Both the position numbers and the translations under genes were made by a program. This document shows positions 18,376 through 27,399 of a DNA stretch of 64,000 nt, piece by piece (the stretch's first letter is position 1; the number at the start of each line of letters is the position of its first letter). A model generated the notes under the pieces. It did no database searches. It had not been told where the DNA came from and saw nothing but the letters and a program-made list of their open reading frames with translations. Origin of the DNA: Erythrobacter sp047872805 (GTDB lineage Bacteria > Pseudomonadota > Alphaproteobacteria > Sphingomonadales > Sphingomonadaceae); assembly GCF_047872805.1 (NCBI RefSeq), contig NZ_JBLQUK010000004.1:143618-207617 (forward strand), written 5' to 3'.

Positions 18376-19042
18376 TCCCATTGTATCCTTGCGCGATCTG
18401 AAACGCAGTTTTGAACAGGGCGGTCAACGCATCGACGTGCTGCGCGGGGTCAATCTCGACATTATGCCGGGCGAGATTGTCGCGCTGCTGGGGCCTTCGG
18501 GTTCGGGCAAATCGACCATGCTACAGGCCGTGGGCCTGCTCGAAGGCGGGTTTGAAGGATCAATCGCCATCGCCGGAGAAGCGGCGGAAAAGCTCGCCTC
18601 TGATCAGCGCACCCGTATCCGCCGCGAACATCTGGGGTTTGTCTATCAATTCCACCATTTGCTGCCCGATTTCAACGCGACCGAAAACGTTGTGATGCCG
18701 CAAATGGTCGCAGGCACGGATCAGGCGATTGCCCAGACCCGCGCCGAAAGCCTGCTGGCGAGCCTCGGCCTTGGCCACCGGCTGACCCACCGACCCAGCC
18801 AGCTATCGGGCGGCGAGCAACAACGCGTCGCTGTGGCGCGCGCGCTCGCCAACCGGCCGACGCTGGTGCTGGCCGATGAACCCACCGGCAACCTTGATGA
18901 GGCCACGGCCGACACGGTGCTGGGGCAGTTCCTTGAGCTTGTGCGGGGCGAGGGCAGTGCCGCGCTTGTCGCCACCCATAACGAAAGGCTCGCCGCGCGG
19001 ATGGACCGGGTGGTCAGGTTGCATGAGGGCGTGCTTGAATAA
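18368..19042 (+). CDS. lolD: Lipoprotein-releasing ABC transporter ATPase LolD
   Basis: LolD energises release of lipoproteins from the inner membrane. The 224 residues contain Walker A G-P-S-G-S-G-K-S-T (near 43), the Q-loop region F-V-Y-Q-F-H-H-L-L-P-D-F, signature S-G-G-E-Q-Q-R, Walker B L-V-L-A-D-E-P-T-G-N-L-D and the His switch A-T-H-N. The H-H-L-L-P-D-F-xA-x-E-N-V block is typical of LolD. Its ATG overlaps the permease stop by 8 nt. Confidence 0.95.
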   Translation: MNDPIVSLRDLKRSFEQGGQRIDVLRGVNLDIMPGEIVALLGPSGSGKSTMLQAVGLLEGGFEGSIAIAGEAAEKLASDQRTRIRREHLGFVYQFHHLLPDFNATENVVMPQMVAGTDQAIAQTRAESLLASLGLGHRLTHRPSQLSGGEQQRVAVARALANRPTLVLADEPTGNLDEATADTVLGQFLELVRGEGSAALVATHNERLAARMDRVVRLHEGVLE

Positions 19043-19092
19043 AATCGGACCCAGGCTTCTTTTCAAACGTTGCAGTTAAAAAGGAGAGACCG

Positions 19093-19380
19093 ATGGACGA
19101 CCATCCCAGCACATTTGAAGGCACTCCGGTTCCGAGCGGCAAACATGCATGGCAGGACCGGGCGGCAATTCATCCCAAAAACGACAGCGGCGGCGTGCTT
19201 GACGGTGCCAAGGCGCTGCGGCGCGGCACTTTTGCAGAAATGATTCGGCACCTTGCCAGCCTTCCCGCAGAGCAGCGGTCAGGATATTTGATCAAAAAGG
19301 CAGGCGATCGGGAATATTCGGCGCAACAAGCTATAGAGCTTGCATCGCGGGATGATTTTCCGTCTGGTGACGCCAGCTAA
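19093..19380 (+). CDS. Small conserved-looking hypothetical protein
   Basis: This 95-residue soluble, charged protein has no signal peptide, membrane segment or motif I recognise. The GGAGAG at 19083-19088 sits 4 nt before ATG 19093, and codon use is typical of the neighbours, so it is probably real. It lies between lolD (50 nt upstream) and glutathione peroxidase (17 nt downstream) in the same direction. The middle contains an F-A-E-M-I-R-H-L-A helix-like stretch. No function is proposed. Confidence 0.6.
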   Translation: MDDHPSTFEGTPVPSGKHAWQDRAAIHPKNDSGGVLDGAKALRRGTFAEMIRHLASLPAEQRSGYLIKKAGDREYSAQQAIELASRDDFPSGDAS

Positions 19381-19397
19381 ATCAACGGGGAACCCTT

Positions 19398-19877
19398 ATG
19401 ACCACCATTGCCGATTTCACCGTCACCACCAATCGCGGCGAGACGCTCGATATGGCGACCAAACAGGGCAAGGTCCTGCTGATCGTCAACACCGCCAGCA
19501 AATGCGGCTTCACTCCGCAATATGATGGGCTGGAGGCGCTGTATCAGCAATTCAAGGACCGCGATTTCGAAGTGCTCGGCTTTCCCTGCAACCAGTTTGG
19601 CGCGCAGGAACCGGGCAATGCCGATGAGATCGCTGAGTTTTGCAAGGTCAATTTCGGCGTCACCTTTCCGCTGATGAAAAAAATCGACGTCAACGGCCCC
19701 GATGCCTCACCGCTGTATGACTGGATGAAATCGGAGAAAAAGGGGTTGATGGGATCGACCTCGATCAAATGGAATTTCACCAAGTTTCTGGTGGACCGCG
19801 ACGGCAATGTGGTGAAACGCTACGGCCCGCAAGACACGCCCGCGAGCATCGCCAAAGACATCGAAAAGCTGCTCTGA
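19398..19877 (+). CDS. Glutathione peroxidase
   Basis: The 159-residue thiol peroxidase reduces hydroperoxides. The peroxidatic residue is Cys36 in N-T-A-S-K-C-G-F-T (a cysteine, not selenocysteine). F-P-C-N-Q-F-G-x-Q-E-P-G provides a second Cys (64) and the catalytic Gln70, and the W-N-F-x-K-F-L-V-D motif gives the conserved Trp and Asn. The Cys form of this family often prefers thioredoxin to glutathione. The start is supported by GGGGAA shortly upstream. Confidence 0.93.
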   Translation: MTTIADFTVTTNRGETLDMATKQGKVLLIVNTASKCGFTPQYDGLEALYQQFKDRDFEVLGFPCNQFGAQEPGNADEIAEFCKVNFGVTFPLMKKIDVNGPDASPLYDWMKSEKKGLMGSTSIKWNFTKFLVDRDGNVVKRYGPQDTPASIAKDIEKLL

Positions 19878-19891
19878 TCTGACCTTTTGCC

Positions 19892-19917
19892 TTTGCTTCG
19901 CTAAGCCCGCAATGACG
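19892..19917. repeat. Possible degenerate dispersed intergenic repeat
   Basis: The stretch TTTGCTTCGCTAAGCCCGCAATGACG between the glutathione peroxidase stop and dnaE contains a short GCTT-CGCT-AAGC hairpin. It ends in CGCAATGACG, resembling dispersed 'GCTTCGC...CGCAATGACG' elements I know from alphaproteobacterial genomes. Only one copy is visible here, so the assignment is weak. Confidence 0.25.
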
Positions 19918-19980
19918 CGACAAGGGAAAAGCTGACCGCTTCCCTTGGCGAATCCGATCCGACTTCGCATAGTGCCGCCT

Positions 19981-22900
19981 ATGCCATTCGAACCCTTTGT
20001 CCCCCTGCGCGTGCTGTCGTCCTATTCAATGCTCGAAGGGGCGATTGATCCCAAGAAGATCGCCAAGCTGGCCAAGGAACGCGGTTTTCCCGCGATTGCC
20101 ATCTGCGACCGCAATGGATTGTACGGCGCGGTTATGTTCGCGGGCGCGTGTATGGAAGAAGGCATTCAGCCGATCATCGGCACTTTGCTGGGTGTTGCGC
20201 GCGAAAAATCGGACGGAGGCTCCGAAGGCACACAGGTCGATTACCTGCCGCTGTTTGCGCAGGATGAGACGGGCTATGACAATTTGTGCCATCTCGTCTC
20301 AAAGGCGCATCTTGAACGCCCGCTCGAATTGGAACCGCATGTTCCGCTCGATGCGCTGGACGGGCACACCGATGGGCTGATTGCGCTGACCGGAGCGGGA
20401 GAGGGCGCGCTCACCCGCTTGCTGGCCGAAGGGCAGGCCCCGGCGGCGGCGGCGCTGGCCGACCGGCTGGAGGCGCTGTTTCCAGGGCGGCTCTATATTG
20501 AGCTGGCGCGCCACGGCGATGACACCTGCGCCCGCGCAGAGGATGCGCTGATCGACATGGCCTTTGCCCGCGATCTGCCGCTCGCCGCGACCAACCCTGC
20601 CAATTTTGCCGAACCGCATATGCACAAGGCGCATGACGCGATGCTGTGCATTGCCCATTCGACCTATATCGAGAATGACGACCGCCCGCGTTCCAACGCC
20701 CAAGGTTTCGTCAAATCGGCGCGGATGATGGACGATCTGTTCGCCGACCTTCCCGAAGCGACCGCCAACACGCTGACGATTGCGCGCCGCTGCGCCTTTG
20801 CACCGCCCTATCGCAAGCCGATCCTGCCCAGCCTTGCCGGTGATGTTGCAGGCGAGGCGCGGATGCTGGCGGAGGATTCGCGGCGCGGGCTGGAGGCGCG
20901 GCTGGCGTCCTATCCCGATCTCACCGAGGAAGCGCGCAAGGTTTATTTCGACCGGCTCGAATTTGAAATTGATGTGATCGCAGGCATGGGTTTTCCCGGC
21001 TATTTCCTGATCGTTGCCGATTTCATCAAATGGGCCAAGGATCAGGGCATCCCGGTGGGTCCGGGGCGCGGGTCGGGCGCGGGTTCGGTGGTGGCCTGGG
21101 CGCTGACCATTACCGATCTCGATCCGATCCGGCTGGGGCTGCTGTTTGAACGGTTCCTCAATCCCGAGCGCGTGTCGATGCCTGATTTCGATATCGATTT
21201 CTGCGAAACGCGGCGGGGCGAGGTGATCCGCTATGTTCAGCGCAAATACGGCGCCGATCACGTCGCGCAGATCATCACTTTCGGCAAATTGAAAGCCCGC
21301 GCGGTGCTGCGCGATTGTGGGCGCATCCTGCAGATGAGCTATGGTCAGGTCGACCGCTTGTGCAAGATGGTGCCCAACCACCCGACCGAACCGTGGGACC
21401 TCAAACGCGCGCTCAACGGTGCAGCCGATTTCCGCCGCGAATACACCAATGACAATGAGGTGAAGCGGCTGGTCGACCTCGCCATGCAGCTTGAAGGGCT
21501 GCCGCGCAATTCCTCCACCCACGCCGCCGGGGTGGTGATTGGCGACCGCCCGCTGGCGCAATTGGTGCCGCTTTACCGCGATCCGCGTTCGGACATGCCG
21601 GTCACGCAATTCGATATGAAACATGTCGAATCGAGCGGGCTGGTCAAATTCGATTTCCTCGGGCTGAAAACGCTTTCGGTGCTGCGCAAGGCGACCGACC
21701 TGTTGCATCTGCGCGGGATCGAGATCGACCTTGGCGATTTGCCTCTGGATGATCGGGCGGTCTATGATTTGATGCAGGCCGGTAACACGGTGGGTGTGTT
21801 CCAGCTCGAATCCGAAGGGATGCGGCGCACACTGAAAGCGGTCAAGCCGAGCAATTTTGGCGATATTATCGCGCTGGTTTCACTGTACCGCCCCGGCCCG
21901 ATGGACAATATCCCGCTGTTCGGCAGGCGCAAGGCGGGCGAGGCGCCAATCGAATATCCGCACCCCAAACTCGAAGGCATCCTCGCAGAAACCTACGGCA
22001 TTTTCGTCTATCAGGAACAGGTGATGCAGGCCGCGCAGATCCTTGCCGGCTATTCGCTGGGCGATGCCGATCTGCTGCGCCGCGCGATGGGTAAAAAGAA
22101 CCAGGCCGAAATGGATCAGCAGCGCAGCCGGTTCATCGACGGCTGTAAGCGAGTGTCGGATATTGACCCGAAGCAGGCGGGCGAATTGTTCGATTTGATC
22201 GACAAATTCGCTGGATACGGTTTCAACAAATCGCACGCCGCCGCCTATGCCTTGCTCGCGTATCAAACCGGCTGGCTGAAAGCGCATTACCCGGAGGAAT
22301 TCTACGCCGCGTCGATGTGTTTCGACCTGCACCAATCGGAAAAGCTCAGCATCTTTGTCGATGATGCGCGGCGCTATCCCGGCGGCGGGGTGGAGGTTTT
22401 GCCGCCCGACATCAACGCCAGCCATGCGCGCTTTACCGTGGAGCAAACCGATCACGGTTACGGGGTCCGCTATGCGCTGGCGGGCATCCGCAATGTCGGG
22501 GAAAAGGCGATGGAGGCCATCGTCGCCGAGCGCGAGGCAAACGGTCCTTTCGAAAGCCTCAAAGATTTTTTTGAACGGTTGCCGCAAGGTTCGATGAACC
22601 GCCGCCAGCTCGATGGATTGATCTGCGCGGGCGCGCTCGATGCGATTGAGCCGGACCGCGCGGTGTTGTTTGCCAATGCCGAAATGTTGCTGGCGGTGGC
22701 GGATGCAGCCATGCGGGAGCGGTCAAGCGGGCAGGCGGCGCTGTTTGGCGGGGACCATGCGCCGCAGGAAGAATTGCGGCTGCAGCCCGCTCAGGCCTGG
22801 TCGCGGACCGAACGAATGGGGAAAGAGCGCGAGAATTTCGGCTTTTATTTCTCCGCCCATCCGATCCAGCAGTACCGCGAGATTGCCTCGGCACAGGGCG

Positions 22901-23478
22901 CGCGCAGTTACCAGAGCCTGATGGAGGCGGGTGCGCCGCCGGGCGGGCGCGGCAATGCGGTGATCGCCGCGATGGTCGAAAGCGTCAGCAAGGGCCGCAC
23001 CAAACGCGGCGCCGAGTTTATCCGCGCCGAATTTTCCGACAGTTCGGGTCAGTTTTCGGCGGCATGCTTTGAAGAATCGCTGGTGGCATCGTTTCAGGAA
23101 TGGGCGGCGAGCGGCGAATGTGTGCTCTTGGGGGTGGAGCTTGATTCGCCCAATCCGGGCGAACCGCCGCGCCTGACCATTCGCAGCGCCCGCCCGATTG
23201 CTTCGGTCAGCGGGCGCGTGCCGATGATCCTGACCGCGGACATATTGACGCAGGTCGCGCTGGCCGAACTTACACTGGAACTCACCGCCGAAGAAGGCGC
23301 ACCGGGCGAAGCGGTGGTGCGGCTGGTGCTGGGCGATGGTGAATTCGCGCATCTGCGGCTGGGCAGCAGCTTCCGGCTCGACGGCGATTTGGCCGAACGG
23401 CTGGCTGGGGTGCCGGGGATCGAGAACGTCATGCTGGAGCCGCGCCGCGGGCGACCCAATCTTAGGCTGGTGGCGTGA
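19981..23478 (+). CDS. dnaE: DNA polymerase III subunit alpha
   Basis: DnaE is the replicative polymerase. The protein of 1165 residues has the N-terminal PHP domain (L-S-S-Y-S-M-L-E-G-A), then the polymerase domain with P-D-F-D-I-D-F at 401-407 (catalytic aspartates), G-P-G-R-G-S-G-A-G-S-V near residue 360, and S-L-Y-R-P-G-P-M-D. Helix-hairpin-helix and OB-type C-terminal regions follow, with the M-G-K-E-R-E-N-F-G-F-Y-F-S-A-H-P block. ATG 19981 (M-P-F-E-P-F-V-P-L-R-V) matches the family start. Its stop overlaps the next gene's start by 1 nt. Confidence 0.97.
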   Translation: MPFEPFVPLRVLSSYSMLEGAIDPKKIAKLAKERGFPAIAICDRNGLYGAVMFAGACMEEGIQPIIGTLLGVAREKSDGGSEGTQVDYLPLFAQDETGYDNLCHLVSKAHLERPLELEPHVPLDALDGHTDGLIALTGAGEGALTRLLAEGQAPAAAALADRLEALFPGRLYIELARHGDDTCARAEDALIDMAFARDLPLAATNPANFAEPHMHKAHDAMLCIAHSTYIENDDRPRSNAQGFVKSARMMDDLFADLPEATANTLTIARRCAFAPPYRKPILPSLAGDVAGEARMLAEDSRRGLEARLASYPDLTEEARKVYFDRLEFEIDVIAGMGFPGYFLIVADFIKWAKDQGIPVGPGRGSGAGSVVAWALTITDLDPIRLGLLFERFLNPERVSMPDFDIDFCETRRGEVIRYVQRKYGADHVAQIITFGKLKARAVLRDCGRILQMSYGQVDRLCKMVPNHPTEPWDLKRALNGAADFRREYTNDNEVKRLVDLAMQLEGLPRNSSTHAAGVVIGDRPLAQLVPLYRDPRSDMPVTQFDMKHVESSGLVKFDFLGLKTLSVLRKATDLLHLRGIEIDLGDLPLDDRAVYDLMQAGNTVGVFQLESEGMRRTLKAVKPSNFGDIIALVSLYRPGPMDNIPLFGRRKAGEAPIEYPHPKLEGILAETYGIFVYQEQVMQAAQILAGYSLGDADLLRRAMGKKNQAEMDQQRSRFIDGCKRVSDIDPKQAGELFDLIDKFAGYGFNKSHAAAYALLAYQTGWLKAHYPEEFYAASMCFDLHQSEKLSIFVDDARRYPGGGVEVLPPDINASHARFTVEQTDHGYGVRYALAGIRNVGEKAMEAIVAEREANGPFESLKDFFERLPQGSMNRRQLDGLICAGALDAIEPDRAVLFANAEMLLAVADAAMRERSSGQAALFGGDHAPQEELRLQPAQAWSRTERMGKERENFGFYFSAHPIQQYREIASAQGARSYQSLMEAGAPPGGRGNAVIAAMVESVSKGRTKRGAEFIRAEFSDSSGQFSAACFEESLVASFQEWAASGECVLLGVELDSPNPGEPPRLTIRSARPIASVSGRVPMILTADILTQVALAELTLELTAEEGAPGEAVVRLVLGDGEFAHLRLGSSFRLDGDLAERLAGVPGIENVMLEPRRGRPNLRLVA

Positions 23479-24287
23479 TGGCGGAGCCGGTCGAGGAACT
23501 GACTGACAAGGAGAAGGAGGCTCTGCGCCTGCTTCTCGAAGGGCACGATGCCAAATCGAGCGCCAACACACTTGGCATATCAGTTCACACGATCAACGAC
23601 CGCTTGCGCAACGCGCGCCGCAAAATGGGTGTGGCCTCAAGCCGCGAGGCCGCAAGAATCTTGCGGGACGCCGGGGAGGATACACCCCAAATTCCTGTGC
23701 ACACATCTTTGGGGATCGATAACCCTGAGCCTGCCGCCGATACCGCAATCCTCACTCAAGCAAAGCGAGCAGGGTCAATCCGGCTCACATGGCTCGCAGG
23801 AGGAATGTTGATCATGTCTGTTGTTATCGCAGCCGCCGTTCTCGCAGTTGTTTCAACCTCTGGTGGAGATGCCGGCACAGCCGTGCCATCGCCTCAGAAC
23901 CGCGCTTCATCTGCGGAAGCCGCTGAACGCCCAACACCCGAGGATACCCCTTCGGTCGAGGTTGCAGAGGCTTTCCTCTCAGCGATTGACGCGGGAGACG
24001 TTGCGGGCAGCTGGGATCTGGCTGGGCAGGCTTTCCAGACGCGGACGACACAGCGCGAGTGGTCGGGCGCGCTTGCCACTGCCCGTGCACCGCTTGGCGA
24101 TGTCGGAGAGCGCCGCCTCGCGACGGTCCAGCGTGTCTCTACGTTGCCCGGCCTACCCGAAGGCGACTATGAAGTGCTCGTCTTTCAGGCGAAATTCGAA
24201 GGCTGGGACGGGATCGTTACCGAAACTCTGACCATGGTCCGCAACGGCAAGACATTCGACGTTATGGGGTATTTTGTGAGCAAATAG
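23478..24287 (+). CDS. LuxR-type HTH, membrane-anchored DUF4019 protein
   Basis: The 269-residue protein joins three parts. Residues ~5-65 form a LuxR/GerE-type helix-turn-helix (L-T-D-K-E-K-E-A-L-R, S-A-N-T-L-G-I-S-V-H-T-I-N-D-R-L). One TM helix follows at ~100-125, and then a presumably periplasmic DUF4019-type domain (~155-269, with A-F-L-S-A-I-D-A-G-D and the final V-M-G-Y-F-V-S-K). This is a ToxR-like topology: DNA-binding head inside, sensor outside. The start may be ATG 23478 or GTG 23475; both overlap the dnaE stop. A bidirectional terminator follows 18 nt after the stop. Confidence 0.75.
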   Translation: MAEPVEELTDKEKEALRLLLEGHDAKSSANTLGISVHTINDRLRNARRKMGVASSREAARILRDAGEDTPQIPVHTSLGIDNPEPAADTAILTQAKRAGSIRLTWLAGGMLIMSVVIAAAVLAVVSTSGGDAGTAVPSPQNRASSAEAAERPTPEDTPSVEVAEAFLSAIDAGDVAGSWDLAGQAFQTRTTQREWSGALATARAPLGDVGERRLATVQRVSTLPGLPEGDYEVLVFQAKFEGWDGIVTETLTMVRNGKTFDVMGYFVSK

Positions 24288-24305
24288 TCGATTGGATCGC
24301 CACGA

Positions 24306-24342
24306 AAAAGGGGCCGGAAGCATCATGCTCCCGGCCCCTTTT
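24306..24342. terminator. Bidirectional rho-independent terminator
   Basis: A 12-bp perfect stem (AAAAGGGGCCGG / CCGGCCCCTTTT) encloses a 13-nt loop that can itself pair (AGCAT/ATGCT). It ends in a T-run on either strand. It sits between the convergent DUF4019 and OmpA-like genes and can serve both. Confidence 0.9.
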
Positions 24343-24364
24343 ATGTTTCTTGCCGGATGCAGGC

Positions 24365-25492
24365 TTACATGCCCGATCCGGGACCGTATGTCACTTCGAC
24401 CCGGCGGTTCTGGAGTTCGCGCACGCCATCGGCGGTAGGCACGCGCGGCTGCGCCTCGCCAAATGCTTCGCCCATGATCCGCGATGCAGGCACGCCGCGT
24501 CCGGTCATATAGCTCTGAACGCTGGCGTTGCGCCGTTCGGCCAGACCCATGTTGTAAGTAACGCTGCCCGAACGGTCGGTGTGACCGGCAAGCATGACCC
24601 TTGCGTTGCCGCAATTGGCATAGGCCGTGATCGCATTGTCGAGGATCGACGCAGCATCAGCGGTGATGGCTGATTGATCAAAATCGAAGAACACGATGAA
24701 GGGGCCGGTGTTGCACGGCGAAGCCGGGGCAGGCCGCGGCGCAGGCGGCGGCGGCGGCGGTGGTGGTGGTGGCGGCGCTGTTGGCGCCGGCGGAGGCGGC
24801 GGAGCAGCCCTGCTGCCGAAATTGTAGAGGATACTCGCCAGCACCGAATGCGATTGATAATCGACTTCGATCGGAGCCCCGCCCGTGGTTTCAAGTTCAA
24901 ATTCGTCGATTACGAAATACCGATATTTCAGTCCCAGATCGATGCGATCACTGACCGCGAAGCGCAGCCCCGCGATCGCCTGATAGGCAAAGTCGGTGGT
25001 GCTGTCGTCAATCACGGTTCCGGTCCCAGAAACGGTGACCGGAATATCAAGATTAGCAAACCCTGCGCCGCCGCCTGCGTAAACCTGCAAGCCGTTGTCG
25101 CTACCGAATTCGAGCAGGCCGTTGATCATGCCGCTCAGGATCGACAGGTCTTCGTCATTGTCCACCACCGTTCCGGGCACAGCTCCCGCGCCAGGTACGA
25201 GAGCGGGATTGACAACGGTCAGGCTGTCATAGCCGTTACGCTTGTAACCGCCCTCAGCTTCGAGGCGGAACGCTCCGAAGTCATAGCCCACCACCACGTC
25301 TGCATCGATGCCGGTGTTGGTGTCGGCAAAGGCTGCGTTGGTTTGGGGATCGGTGTTGGCGAGATCGATATCGACCTGGTCTTCAAGGCTGACGCCGCCT
25401 TCGACACCAATGTAAAGTTGCCCATCACGCGCATGCGCAGGGGCGGTCAGGATTGCGGCTGTTCCCGCAACCAAAATTGCAGCTTTTTTCAT
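24365..25492 (-). CDS. OmpA-family outer membrane protein
   Basis: The 375-residue protein has a 21-residue signal peptide (ending A-H-A), an eight-stranded OmpA-like beta-barrel (~22-230) and a proline-rich hinge (~232-258) with an uninterrupted run of about 11-12 Pro. A C-terminal OmpA peptidoglycan-binding domain follows (~270-370; F-D-F-D-Q-S-A-I-T, G-H-T-D-R-S-G, A-E-R-R-N, N-R-R-V-E-V-T-Y). The peptidoglycan-contacting D and R residues are present. It anchors the outer membrane to the wall. The hinge is encoded by a near-perfect GGC/GGT triplet repeat that could vary in length. Confidence 0.93.
   Translation of the reverse strand: MKKAAILVAGTAAILTAPAHARDGQLYIGVEGGVSLEDQVDIDLANTDPQTNAAFADTNTGIDADVVVGYDFGAFRLEAEGGYKRNGYDSLTVVNPALVPGAGAVPGTVVDNDEDLSILSGMINGLLEFGSDNGLQVYAGGGAGFANLDIPVTVSGTGTVIDDSTTDFAYQAIAGLRFAVSDRIDLGLKYRYFVIDEFELETTGGAPIEVDYQSHSVLASILYNFGSRAAPPPPPAPTAPPPPPPPPPPPAPRPAPASPCNTGPFIVFFDFDQSAITADAASILDNAITAYANCGNARVMLAGHTDRSGSVTYNMGLAERRNASVQSYMTGRGVPASRIMGEAFGEAQPRVPTADGVRELQNRRVEVTYGPGSGM
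24744..24777. repeat. GGC/GGT triplet microsatellite encoding the OmpA polyproline hinge
   Basis: Eleven consecutive GGN triplets (GGC and GGT) on the plus strand are read as CCN proline codons on the minus strand. Slippage here would change the Pro-run length in frame. Confidence 0.8.
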
Positions 25493-25683
25493 ATGGGCCC
25501 TCTTAAGAACTGGTCACACAGCCATCGGATAGAAACCTATGGTGGCAAGTCCGTGACACGATCTCCGCAATCGCAACGCATCAAACCATCTTGGCGTTTG
25601 GCCGATTGCCAAGCCCGCTTTGCCGCGCCATGATCCCGGTAAGTATGCCCCCAAGCGGGCAGCAAACGGGAGAACAGGACACC

Positions 25684-27294
25684 ATGCTGACACAGGCCCT
25701 TGGCGCGATGCAGGACTGGTCGATGCGGATCACGCATGTGATCGATCACGCCGCCAGAGAAGCGGGCGACCGCGAAATTGTGACGCGCTGGGCCGATGGC
25801 AGCGAAACGCGCACCAACTGGGCCGGGATTCGCGCCGATGCGCTGAAAATGGCGCAGGCGCTGCAAAAACTGGGGATCAAGCCGGGGGAGCGCGTCGCCA
25901 GCCTTGCCATGAACCATTCGCGCCATCTGGTGAGCTGGTACGGGGTCGCGGGGATGGGCGCGGTGCTGCACACCGTCAACCCGCGCCTGTTTGACGATCA
26001 GCTCGAATATATCGTGGGCCACGCCGAAGACCGCGTGCTGCTCTATGATGCCGCGTTTCAGCCGATTGTTGACGCGATGCGTTCCCGCTGGACCACGGTA
26101 GAACATTACATCTGCTATGATTCGGGCGAACATGCCCCCGCGTTCGAGGATTGGATCGCTGCCGAGGACGGCGCGTTCGAATGGGTCGCTGGGGATGAGC
26201 GTGACCCTTGCATGATCTGTTACACCAGCGGCACGACCGGCAATCCCAAGGGCGTGCAATACGAACACCGATCGACCGTCATGCACGCGCTTGCCGGGCT
26301 GCAACCTGCCGCTTTCAATTTCTCCAGCGCCTCGGTCATGCTCCCCGTGGTGCCGATGTTCCATGCGGCAAGTTGGGGCCTGCCCTATGCCGGCGCGATG
26401 GCGGGGATCAAATTCGTGTTCTCCGCAGTCAACGATCCGGCGGTGCTGCATGAACTGATGATCCGCGAAGGGGTGACCGACAGCGCAGGCGTGCCGACCG
26501 TGTGGCTGGCGCATTTCCAATATTGCGACAAGCACGGGCTGGATCTGCCGCCCTTGAAGGCTGCAACCATTGGCGGGTCCGCCGCGCCCAAATTCATGAT
26601 CCGACGTCTGCTCGAAAACGGCACGCGGGTGCAGCATGCCTGGGGAATGACCGAAACCAGCCCCATCGGCACCGTTGGCGGACCGACCTGGGACTGGGAC
26701 ACGCTCAGCCTGGATGAAAAGGTCGAAAAATGCGCGATGCAGGGCCGCCCCACATTCGGCGTCGAACTGCGCACCGTGGACCTTGACGATATGGCGACCC
26801 CGCTGCCGCGCGACGGCGTGACCAGCGGCGCACTGCAAATTCGCGGGCCGTGGATCATCCGCCGCTATTTCAAGGCGGAACAGGATGCGGCGGGCAACGA
26901 AGGCTGGTTCGACACGGGCGATGTCGGCATCCTCCACCCCGACGGCACATTGCAACTGACCGACCGGACCAAGGACGTGATCAAATCGGGCGGCGAATGG
27001 ATCAGCTCGGTCGAATTGGAGAATGCCGCCGTCGGCCACCACGCCGTGGCCGAAGCCGCCTGCGTCGGGATGTATCACCCCAAATGGGATGAACGCCCGG
27101 TGCTGTTCGTGGTGAAGAAAGACGGCGCCGAAGTGACCGGCGGTGAGATCATCGAACATCTGAAGCCGCTCATCGCCAAGTGGTGGCTGCCCGATGCGGT
27201 CGAATTCGTCGACGACATTCCGCATACGGCGACCGGCAAGATTTCAAAGAAGGACCTGCGCGAGCGGTTTTCGGATTACAAGTTGGAGGGGTAG
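25684..27294 (+). CDS. Fatty-acyl-CoA synthetase (AMP-forming)
   Basis: The 536-residue ANL-superfamily enzyme activates a fatty acid to its CoA thioester. The P-loop-like A3 motif Y-T-S-G-T-T-G-N-P-K-G lies near residue 180. W-G-M-T-E-T-S-P (A5), W-F-D-T-G-D-V (A7) and the catalytic Lys in T-G-K-I-S-K-K-D (A10) are all present. The closest family type is medium/long-chain acyl-CoA synthetase of beta-oxidation (AlkK-like), but chain length is not predictable. ATG 25684 has a GGAG-rich leader; longer in-frame starts from 25591 are less likely. A palindromic element follows the stop. Confidence 0.92.
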   Translation: MLTQALGAMQDWSMRITHVIDHAAREAGDREIVTRWADGSETRTNWAGIRADALKMAQALQKLGIKPGERVASLAMNHSRHLVSWYGVAGMGAVLHTVNPRLFDDQLEYIVGHAEDRVLLYDAAFQPIVDAMRSRWTTVEHYICYDSGEHAPAFEDWIAAEDGAFEWVAGDERDPCMICYTSGTTGNPKGVQYEHRSTVMHALAGLQPAAFNFSSASVMLPVVPMFHAASWGLPYAGAMAGIKFVFSAVNDPAVLHELMIREGVTDSAGVPTVWLAHFQYCDKHGLDLPPLKAATIGGSAAPKFMIRRLLENGTRVQHAWGMTETSPIGTVGGPTWDWDTLSLDEKVEKCAMQGRPTFGVELRTVDLDDMATPLPRDGVTSGALQIRGPWIIRRYFKAEQDAAGNEGWFDTGDVGILHPDGTLQLTDRTKDVIKSGGEWISSVELENAAVGHHAVAEAACVGMYHPKWDERPVLFVVKKDGAEVTGGEIIEHLKPLIAKWWLPDAVEFVDDIPHTATGKISKKDLRERFSDYKLEG

Positions 27295-27311
27295 AGTTTT
27301 CTTTGAGGCGA

Positions 27312-27379
27312 GTCCCCGCGCAGGCGGGGACCTCTCTCTTCTTGCGCCCTTCCTTGCCAGATCCCCGCCTTCGCGGGGA
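27312..27379. repeat. Paired palindromic intergenic element
   Basis: Two hairpins sit 30 nt apart: GTCCCCGC-GCAG-GCGGGGAC (27312-27331) and TCCCCGC-CTTC-GCGGGGA (27362-27379). Their arms are near-identical, as in BIME-type small dispersed elements. It lies between the acyl-CoA synthetase stop and the DUF1330 start, and may act as a 3' mRNA stabiliser or weak terminator. Confidence 0.7.
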
Positions 27380-27399
27380 ATCACAGATTGGAATTGGAA

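Noticed and set aside
20299..21708. 469-codon open frame antisense to dnaE
   Set aside because: Lies wholly inside the polymerase catalytic region; composition is typical of an antisense shadow.
25537..27225. 562-codon open frame antisense to the acyl-CoA synthetase
   Set aside because: Mirror of a GC-rich gene with complete A3-A10 motifs; the antisense product is His/Arg/Gly-rich and meaningless.
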